From Halichondria panicea (lineage: Eukaryota; Porifera; Demospongiae; Suberitida; Halichondriidae): DNA of 64,000 nucleotides. A program made the translations under genes and the position numbers. The stretch covers positions 2,163,525-2,227,524 of the forward strand of contig NC_087378.1 in assembly GCF_963675165.1 (NCBI RefSeq). The letters are read 5' to 3'. Within the stretch, counting starts at the first letter, position 1. Each line of letters begins with the position of its first letter. Under the pieces are notes generated by a model. It saw nothing but the letters and a program-made list of their open reading frames with translations. It was not told the DNA's origin and did no database searches. Positions 55,846 through 64,000 of this stretch are shown piece by piece.

Positions 55846-57245
55846 TGAAGCAGGTCCCAGTGACAAAGTTTGACTGCATGGGGGTAAAAATTTACACCTT
55901 TATCTCAACCACAAGATCAAATTATCAGCCTACATGCAACAGCATGCTTACAGCACAAGTGCTGCATGTATAGGTATAGGCATCATGCACATTCGTAGAC
56001 CCGAGTGGATGACCAATACACTCTCAAGAACTTATTATATAATTATGTACTGTGTATGTGTACTGAGTGGATGACCAATACACTCCCAAAACTTGTGTGC
56101 TGTGTATGTGTACTCATACACACAACTCACCTCATTACTGGCCAGGTAGACAAACATGCTAGCCACTTCTTCAGGTGCCCCAAGACGCCCAAGCTTCTGT
56201 CTGGTAATGAAGTCTGTCCTCGACTGTAAAGTGGTGCATGACATACAGTTACCAGTATAGCTATGGAGAAATTATAAACCGATGTGCGGTGGGTTAATTC
56301 TCACACCTTGTCATAATCACCAGTAGCTTTCATCCTGTCATTTAGAGACGGGGTGTCAATTGTACCTACAGCAAAAACCAAAAACAGTACAATAAAACCT
56401 TCGCCAACATTTCAGCAAAACTCACCTGGGCAAATGGCATTGCATCTAATCTTGTTACCAACATAGTCGATAGCAATTGACTTGGTGAGACCAATCACAG
56501 CAGCCTTTGTAGCACCATACACACAACGATTAGTGGCTCCTTTGATACTGGAGGCCACCGACGCCATGTTGATGATGTTACCAGCCACTCCTTTCTCCTT
56601 CCACAGCTTGATGCACGTTTGTGAAGTGCAAAACATGCTCTTGACATTGATGTCAAAACTTCTGTCCCAGTCCTTCTCTGTCGTCGTCTCAATGGTGCCA
56701 TTGAAAACATAACTGTGTGAGTACAATTAGCAAGATACAAAAGATATCGAAAGATGCACAAGGTCAATAGGTTGGTAACTGTACACACACGTATGTACAT
56801 GTAGTCTATCAAACTTTATTTCAAGTGAGGTGAAAGGGTTAAGGTTGTACACACATACCCAGCACAGTTGAACAAAACATTCAGTTGAGGGTATTTTTCA
56901 GTGATCATTGCCTTCACATCTTCACTCTTTGTGACGTCCAGCGTGTCTATCTTGATCGATGATCTCTCCGACTGAAGCTCCTTCAGCTTCTCAAAATTGA
57001 GGTCAGTAGCGATCACCTCAGCTCCTTCATCATCACATCTCTGTAAACCGAAAAAATTGATCAGCTTACGCAAAAGTGCAGATACCATACAGTAGACAGA
57101 TCTAGTTGCTGTACTGTACTACAGTGTACTAGAGTGTGCATGTAAATTGATCACACACAAGAGCAGTTGCCCTTCCAATCCCCTGAGCTGCTCCAGTGAT
57201 GAAAACAATCTTTCCAGCTAGTCTTTTGGTGCATGAGTTTGCCAT
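55820..57245 (-). CDS. BDH2: 3-hydroxybutyrate dehydrogenase type 2-like SDR
   Basis: Six exons (57159-57245, 56859-57040, 56426-56712, 56307-56365, 56131-56223, 55820-55873) total 762 bp, or 253 residues, close to the usual 245. It is a short-chain dehydrogenase: TGAAQGIG cofactor loop at residues 17-24, Asp in VIATDLN selecting NAD, NCAG, catalytic Ser in NMASVASSIKG, YGATK with catalytic Tyr and Lys, then CPGTIDTPSLNDRM and a C-terminal VTGTCFTIDGGWSI typical of BDH2/DHRS6. BDH2 oxidises (R)-3-hydroxybutyrate and has been linked to siderophore-like 2,5-DHBA synthesis in the cytosol. The ATG at 57245 is supported by the usual short lead before the glycine loop. Tail to tail with histone H1. 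Confidence 0.9.
55990..56110. repeat. Tandem pair inside a BDH2-like intron
   Basis: gagtggatgaccaatacact followed by tgtgctgtgtatgtgtact-like sequence occurs twice about 65 bp apart. Confidence 0.65.
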
Positions 57246-57518
57246 ATTTCTGGTAGCAGCCTAGTTTCTCTGTTCGCCACTGCAGCACTACAATTATATA
57301 AAAGGTCAGAGGGTGGTAAAGACAGTTTTGCAGTTTTGTGAGATCACATGTTTTACCACCCCCACACTTGAACAATTGACCTCCCAATAGGAAATAAAAT
57401 GAATATCCCTACCACAATCACAATCATAGTATTTGAACGATTATTATTTATGAGGTGCAATAGTTTGTGTTCTGTTTTTGGCTGATATCTGATATCGGCT
57501 GATATTTGATTAAAGTGG

Positions 57519-59605
57519 TTACTCCGACAACCCTAGTGTGGAGAGTAGTTCATCAGATTCCTTCAGCTCCTGGGTAAAAAAACGAAGTGTACCGTTAATT
57601 CTTACCCAGTGGTACATGGTACCATTGAGCCACCAATGCAGCAAGCATAAAACATATAGGATATCTACTTAACAAAAAAAGATGTGACATGTCATTTTAA
57701 GTCAACTGACTCCACTAACAGACCAAAGACAATAGATACATGTACTGCACACTAGCTAGACAAACCCACACACACCATACAGCACTCACCTTGAGTATGT
57801 CTAGGCCACCGATGAGTTCACCCTTTACGTACAGCTGGGGGTAAGTGGGCCAGTTGGAAAACTTCTTCAGCCCCTGTCGCACCTTATCGTCAGAGAGGAT
57901 GTCAAATGTTTCAAAAGTAGCCCTGTATAAAATTTGCAATTCAGCACTGCCACTATCAAATTGGTATTCGGGGATGGTATTATTTCAAATCTTACACAGG
58001 CACCAACAGGAATGCAGATGGGGTTGTAACACAGACATTTTAGCATGTAGGCCGTCTGGAGCCAGAGGAGGTATGACACGAGTATCTTGATTAGGCTTGG
58101 TCATGTGCAAAATTCAACAGTAAAGTCATTGTTGATTAACTAAAATCGAGGTACTCGTCGGACCTCCTCTGGTCTGGAGCTAGCTTTCACTCACCCACAC
58201 TCCTGTAAAATCCCGCACACAGTTTTACTGAATCCACACTGTGGTTCCTGAAATGAGCAGCTATAAGACTCAGTTGTGCTAACACAATTGCTTACCTCCG
58301 GAGAACCTTTCATGAAAAGCATGATAGGTGCTTTGTTAGTCAGTGATTTTAACCTGTATTGTGAGTGAAAAGGAGTAAAACATTCCGATTCGGCTTGTGT
58401 GTATAGTAGTACAGTGGCATACGTACCTATCATCCAAAGATATTCTCTTTGGTAATATTTCTTTCAGTTCTCCATTTTCTTTCATCTCCTGTACACAGAA
58501 TACAGCAGTAAGGAATACAGCAGTAAGGAATACAGCAGTAAGGAATACAGCAGTAAGTCTATACGGGCTCATATCTGAACTAATTCCACACCTTGAGAAT
58601 GTCCAGTCCACCTAGTAATTCCCCCTTTACATACAGCTGTGGATATGTGGGCCAGTTGGAGTATTTCTTTAGTCCTGCACAGAGAGAGAGAGAGAGCAAG
58701 AGTTTGAAAGTGAAACCCTGCAAACATTCAACCCGTAATACATGTACCTTGCCTGACTTCATCATCAGCGAGAATGTTGAATGTAGAGAATTTAGTTCCA
58801 CACTCATTTAGCAGAGCCACTGTTTGTCGACTGAATCCTGAGAACAAGACGTGACAAAATAATCATAATCTTTCAGCCATGTAGTTTTGACGTACCACAT
58901 TTTGGTTCTTCCGATGTGCCCTTTATGAAAAGCATACAATCAGCTGCATTGATTAGCTTCTTCAAGCGTGTGTCAAGATCCTGAGGAAAAATGAGCTTAC
59001 TCAAATGCTATGATTGCCCTACAAATGCTATGACAACTAACCTCTTTCTCGGCTGGTGCTGCCTGAGGTGGTGCCATGGTCTGAGAGTGAGCAGCTGTCT
59101 TCTTGGCGAGCTCAGGAACATGAGCTCCATTCAGCGTGTCCACAACTTTACCAGCCTGAGAGTGAAAATAGAGCATTCTTAATCTTTGAACTTGGGGTTA
59201 AATTTAGGACAGCCAACCAAAGAACCGTTCACTTGAATAAATGATATACCTTAAACAGTAGAAAGGTAGGCACAGCCACCACCTCATACTTGAGAGATAT
59301 CTCTGGAAACTCTTCCGCTTCAATCTGTGTGTTGTCAATCTTTATTAACAAAACCGAAAAATGATAATCGAACCTTTATAAACTTCGAGTTCAAGTATTC
59401 CTTGGCTAAATCTTCCATAGCCTCTGCCATCTGCTTGCACGGCTCGGACCATGGTGCCCAGAAGTGGACTACCGTCAACCTGATTGATATTGTTTGATTG
59501 ATTGTTAGATACTGATAGATCTAGATCTACCCTACAGATGTCTCACCCTCTATAAGAGACCAGTTGATCAAATTTGTCAGTCTTCTTCAGCTCTTCAACA
59601 GCCAT
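57519..59605 (-). CDS. GLRX3: Glutaredoxin-3 (PICOT), Trx-Grx-Grx
   Basis: Twelve exons (59547-59605, 59374-59479, 59250-59324, 59042-59155, 58896-58980, 58748-58837, 58592-58674, 58427-58488, 58296-58353, 58195-58247, 57790-57922, 57519-57569) total 969 bp, or 322 residues; human is 335. The thioredoxin-like domain has WSEPC in place of CxxC and a cis-Pro in AVPTF. Two monothiol glutaredoxin domains have CGFSRQ and CGFSKT in place of the usual CGFS start context, each with [13 protein letters not shown] and GGLDILK. The two Grx domains are near repeats. GLRX3 binds bridging 2Fe-2S clusters with glutathione and hands iron on in the cytosol and nucleus. The start and all splice phases agree. 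Confidence 0.95.
58489..58560. repeat. 15-bp tandem repeat in a GLRX3 intron
   Basis: The word aatacagcagtaagg occurs four times head to tail inside a short intron. Confidence 0.9.
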
Positions 59606-59823
59606 TGCGATGTGACACGTGTAATGTAATATTAGTCATTATTGTGTTTGGGTAAAGATCATCAGCTCTACTAAAACATGCCTAAGTATGATGTCATTTA
59701 TTCATTCTGATTGGCCCACTGTTCAAAAACCATTGTACACAATTACAAGTACAAGATAGAGCGATCGTGTAGCTAGCTTTTCGCGATCACCAAGCAGCAA
59801 GCTTATTAAACTACCGTTACTAA

Positions 59824-62800
59824 ATGAATTACGGATTCACCCCGTCACTAGCCACGGCCGGCCTGGCTACCTCATCAGACCTAGATGATGATGTTGACGA
59901 AGACTTCACCTCAATAAAGAAGCAATTGTTTAACTGCGACACCACCCCAGCAACCAAGAAGCAGGCTGTGCAAGTATTTCTAAGGGTTAGACCTAAGAGT
60001 ACCTTGGAGATACAGCTGAAGCAACCAGAATGCTTCCACTTTCCCAATGGCAACCAAGAGTTGATAGCAATCGCACCCAAGAGCTCTCAGAGTTACAAAT
60101 CCAAGACGGCTACTCACACTAACAGCAAGTACACCTTCACTAAAATCTTTGGTCCGGATACGACACAAGTGGATTTGTTTGAGGAGACGCTTCTTCCGTC
60201 TCTGAAGGACTTTCTAGAAGGGCAGAACTGTTTAGTGTTTACCTATGGCGTCACCAACTCCGGTGAGAAAGTGTTAACTAATGTCTGTTTAATTTATTGA
60301 TTGACTCTTCACAATGAGTGGTCACCTAATAAGCTTAGCATAGGCGCTAGGCGTAGGGATGATGGTTCGTTTATACACCTAGATATAATTATACATGTAC
60401 TATTTATAATTATGTAGATTTTATACCAAGGACCTGTGACCAGCTTGTGTTTCTTATTCCCTCTAAAGTGTTCACAACCATTATTACCTTTGTCTGCGCT
60501 ATAGGGAAGACACACACTGTATCTGGGACCCCTAGCAACCCTGGCCTGCTCCCTAGGATGCTGGACGTTGTGTTCAACTCTGTCCAAGATGGAAAACTTC
60601 TCACTGATGTCAAATTCAAGCCCAAGCATTACTGTGGTGTGTCTTATCCCTCCCAAAAGGAGCTGACCTCTGAGAGTGAGATCAAAGCAGCTATCCTAGC
60701 CAAGGTAAACAGCTTAAAGTTACTGTAAACTGTTTGCTTATTTATTCATGAACTACCGTAAACGTTGAAATTTTCGACGGGTGTTTAATTTCGTTTTTTC
60801 CGTCCTTGGACTCAACGCACAAAATTAATAATTAAGCCACACCTACGTTAATATAACGGACGAAAATTTATGCGCACGAAATTTAAGAATTGTGGGCCTA
60901 GTGCAGAAAGTGCGAAATTTTGATGCGTCGAAAATTTCAACGTTTACGGTATATCTAGTGCAGTGATGTGAGCAGCTAGTTTGAGCTGGAAGTCACGTGG
61001 CTCGAATACACTAGATAGCTTAGGTACCAGCTAGTTTGAGCTGGAAGTCATGTGGCTCAAGTAGTACATGTAGCTTAACTGTATGCAGGGCCACACGAAT
61101 TTTTTGAAAGGTTACTGAAAGCTCACAGGAGACTTTTTTCCTTGGCTCTGACCGCCATTCTAAACATTCTTATTTTGTGAAAAACTGCTTCGCGTAGCCG
61201 TCCAGTATAGCAAGAAGTGTGCTATAAGAGCATAATTCAGAGCTAGAATTATTTTTATTTGACTACTATTTTGTGCTGATGATCGCTCATACCATTTTGA
61301 ATTGGTACTTGTGTACACCAATAATTATGCCTCGAGGCGTAGCCGCACGAGGGATACGGTAAAGCTGACTGTGTGTGTGTCTGTGTGTCTGTGTGTCTGT
61401 GTGTCTGTGTGTCTGTTCCAGCTGTAACTGCTCAACGGTTGCAATGCGACGAAAACTAACAGCTTCTATAGGCTTCTAGCCACGTTCTCTTGGATTTTGA
61501 TTCGTGGATTAGCAAACTAAAGCTTCTTTCTCGAGTTATGGCTAGTTTGACTCACATTGAAGGCTGTTGCAGTCTCTTCAGAATCTTTCATAGCATCATC
61601 TGTCCGCACAAACTTTCTATTCAACATATGAGTTAGCCTTGCACTAAAGCGCTAGCTTTTTGTTAGCTACAAGACTCAGAAAATACCTGTTAAAACAGCT
61701 AGCTAGCAGTAGCCATTTGTGAAATTGATCTCTTTGGACACACCCTTTAATTATTCCTATGGATGTAATGCGCATGCGCGCTCATTCCCCAGATCCAGAT
61801 CCTCCTGGCAGAATCATATTTTTCTTGAGGGCCTGGTAAGCCACAAAACACTACTATAGATAACAATATGTATGTACACAAGTCTTTTCTTCTTAAATAT
61901 TATAATTATACACTGCATGAACTACAGATCCAATTTTCTTCTTTCTTGAGGTCCTGGTATTAAAGCCACATAATACAACAATAGATGCATGTAATAAGTC
62001 TTTTCTTCTCAGTGACTTTATATAAATAAGCTAACTTTATGAAATAATTATGCACTTCCGCTTATAATTAATTGAAAACAAAATCTTCTTCTTTGTTGCT
62101 TCCTAGATCCTTGAGGTCCTGGTATAAGCAGCCACAAAACACAACAATGATACCATAATTATACAATTGCAAGTCAGTTTTAGACAGATTATTTTATACA
62201 CTTTTTCCTCTTCTATACTTTCTCTACTATACTTTTGAGCGAAAGCAAATCATGGCGAGAGGCATTAGCACAGCGCCAGCTTGAACACTAGTTATAGATA
62301 GTACATGTACCAATTGGTATGTTCTTCAAACTTCAATCATGGCATTTATAGCTTCACAAAAAGCAATGAGCAGGTAACCTAAACTGTCTGGCTGTGTCTG
62401 GAGGTGGCCACAAATTAATTGTTGAAGGAGGTGCCTATCTTGTCAAAGGCATGCTCTGTCTTGCCCTAGCTATGAATATGATTATAATTGTTGGTCTACC
62501 AGGATGTCCCAATGTGTTCTCCCTCACCCCCAGGCTATGGAGGTGGACCAGACCCTCTCCTCTACTTTCCCTGTTCTGGACGAGACTGGCAGTGAGCAGC
62601 AGGACATCAGCTCAATCTCCAGTGTGTCCTCCAAGGTCTCCTCCAACATCAGCAAACTCAGCTGTGATAGTGGTAACTTGTATGGCAATTTTTATCGCGT
62701 TCCAAGATGAATATACAATACATGCACCTGACGTGCTTGTGTATTTGTATCCCATTATCTCAAGCTTACAAAGAGCAACTCTGTTACAATACATGAGTCA

Positions 62801-63498
62801 CCACTTATATGTAAGGGAGAACTTTCACGTTTAATTTTCCCAATAGGAATGAGTTTTGAGATCCCCACTCAAGACAGCTCCACAATTAACCTGGATGACA
62901 GTGACCACTATTATTACTCTGTGTGGGTATCTTATGCGGAGATCTACAACGAGTTCATATACGACCTCCTCGGTGACGCTCACGTGACGGGCAAGACACG
63001 CTCGGCACTCAAACTTCAAGATGATCAAAACCACAATCAATTTATCAGAGGTGAATTAGCTTACATGTACAGGTACATGTAGCTTACTATATACAGCGTG
63101 CACATGGCAGCTTCAAAAGTTAGTCAGTGTCCTCATACAGTTAAGGCAGCTCCACATTGTCATTACATGTGCATACTTAATACATGTAGTAGTTTAATGT
63201 GAGCTTATATCTTATTGAACAGCTCGCCTAAAGAAAGACTGCTTGTTCACCCTGAGACATCCTCTGATTCGGTTTTCTCACAGCAGCCTCAATTATCATG
63301 CTATCCACATGCAGGTCTACGTGAGATCCAAGTGAGCACTGTGGAGGAAGCCATGCTCCTACTGCGCTATGGGTTGCGTCATCGCAGTCAAGCAGCCACT
63401 CGGCTCAACTACAGCTCATCTAGAAGCCACGCTGTGTACACCGTCAAGCTAGTCAAGGTGGTCAACCCGGACAAGCCGGCCAATGCCCTGGTGAACAG
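59824..63498 (+). CDS. Kinesin-6 family motor (KIF20-like), partial
   Basis: Exons 59824-60262, 60506-60704, 62534-62672, 62847-63050 and 63315-63498 join in phase and continue past the window. The motor domain starts near residue 50 (VQVFLRVRP). P-loop: YGVTNSGKTHTV, the Asn-Ser form (where most kinesins have AGQTGSGKT-like words) found in kinesin-6. Switch I: NYSSSRSHAVYTVKL. WVSYAEIYNEFIYDLLGD is also kinesin-6-like (KIF20A/B). The loop between SNPGLLPRMLDVVFNS and the AEIYNE helix carries a long acidic and Ser-rich insertion, as in KIF20. Kinesin-6 motors act at the central spindle in cytokinesis. The rest of the motor and the stalk are off the right edge. ATG context: upstream sequence is not coding. 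Confidence 0.9.
60754..60951. repeat. MITE with 26-bp inverted ends, TACCGTAAACG subfamily
   Basis: Left end taccgtaaacgttgaaattt and right end aaatttcaacgtttacggta are exactly complementary. It lies in intron 2 of the kinesin gene and is related in layout, not in exact terminus, to the CCGTATAG family. Confidence 0.8.
61322..61680. repeat. Dispersed repeat R1, reverse-oriented copy
   Basis: Starts ataattatgcctcgaggcgt, then a GT-rich tract, gcaatgcgacgaaaact, ttctcgagttatggctag and gcactaaagcgctagc; best preserved copy in the window. Within the 1.8-kb intron 2 of the kinesin gene. Confidence 0.75.
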
Positions 63499-64000
63499 GT
63501 AAGTAAAGGTGTTAACATGGCTATACTGTACAGTGTATATACAACACCCTGTGGGCATTTTGCACGTCTATGACCCTAAGGTTGTATATTTTTTTCATGT
63601 AGCTATTACAGCATTAAAGCTTAATACCAAGGGCGTATGAAGAGAAGAGGGCATGCAACTACAATCTATCGTATTATAAATGGGCGGGGTCTTATGTCTA
63701 AAAATAGCATTGCACGTGCACTGTTTTTGTGCGTGCAAGGTGAAGATATACGGAAACTTACAGAGAAAGTAGCTGTTCTAGCTAAGCTAGCTAAGCTAAC
63801 ATACTGTAGCTCTCTATACTAGTAGTAAATGATGCTCAGTGACACTAGAAAGTGAGTAGCATAGTCATACTAGAAACAACGAGCCAGAAACCACAAACCT
63901 TGAGTTGTTGCTGCAAATCTTTCGTTTCTTTGACTCCTGTCTTGATGTAGCAGGTATAGCAATCATAGTGTTAAACTACTACGACTCATAAACTAACAAG
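63499..64000. other. Intron of the kinesin gene at the right edge
   Basis: No further exon is recognised. A frame at 63637-63822 is open but unlike any kinesin segment. Confidence 0.4.

Larger units (their letters stand above)
60705..62533. other. Second intron of the kinesin gene
   Basis: Besides the MITE and R1 copies it holds a 48-bp tandem pair (gctagtttgagctggaagtc) at about 60975-61050 and three diverged copies of a cttgaggtcctggtat word (61945-62125). No gene. Confidence 0.5.

Overview
The window is animal nuclear DNA: AT-rich, full of small palindromic repeats, with many-exon genes whose introns are often only 50-60 bp and use ordinary GT-AG borders. Gene content (two PARP14-type genes, a SLP-76/BLNK-type SAM-SH2 adaptor, linker histone H1, BDH2, GLRX3, a kinesin-6) and the compact introns suggest an early-branching metazoan, most likely a demosponge. 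The species is inferred and not proven. The exon models below were built by hand from splice sites and reading-frame phase. Every complete model sums to a whole number of codons, except two where one base appears to be missing.

Layout. 1-15.9 kb, minus strand: PARP14-like gene A, running off the left edge. Its RRM-like, KH-like and macro-domain exons lie at 1-3927 and its probable N-terminal exons at 11.7-15.9 kb, separated by a repeat-rich intron holding a piggyBac-like inverted pair, a LINE stub with a 15-bp target duplication and several MITEs. 16.06-22.36 kb: a 6.3-kb DNA transposon inserted just upstream of gene A. It carries a 574-residue transposase-like gene, a convergent gene encoding a Cys-rich P2X7-C-terminus-like protein, and an Ulp1-type protease with a C-terminal PHD finger. 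24.9-27.0 kb, minus: an ankyrin-repeat gene. 28.8-42.4 kb, minus: PARP14-like gene B, complete, with RRM-like modules, KH-like repeats, three macro domains, WWE and a catalytic ART domain, but with a one-base frameshift. 44.6-54.7 kb, plus: a 28-exon SLP-76-like adaptor. 55.05-55.56 kb, plus: histone H1. 55.8-57.2 kb, minus: BDH2-like dehydrogenase. 57.5-59.6 kb, minus: glutaredoxin-3. 59.8 kb to the right edge, plus: kinesin-6 motor, partial.

The most notable element is the transposon. It has 24-bp terminal inverted repeats (one mismatch), a 4-bp ACGA target duplication and GGGAGTCA-type subterminal motifs. The homologous promoter block of paralogue B is an uninterrupted empty site, so insertion after the PARP14 duplication can be read directly. 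The transposase frame is intact. The two accessory genes each carry a lesion (an in-frame TGA, and a one-base shift plus a TAA), so this copy looks partly decayed.

Functionally, the PARP14-like pair and the tyrosine-rich adaptor suggest immune or stress signalling genes, while the right-hand block (H1, BDH2, GLRX3, kinesin) is housekeeping. Nothing indicates an operon or co-regulation, apart from the shared promoter block of the two PARP genes and the divergent promoter inside the transposon.
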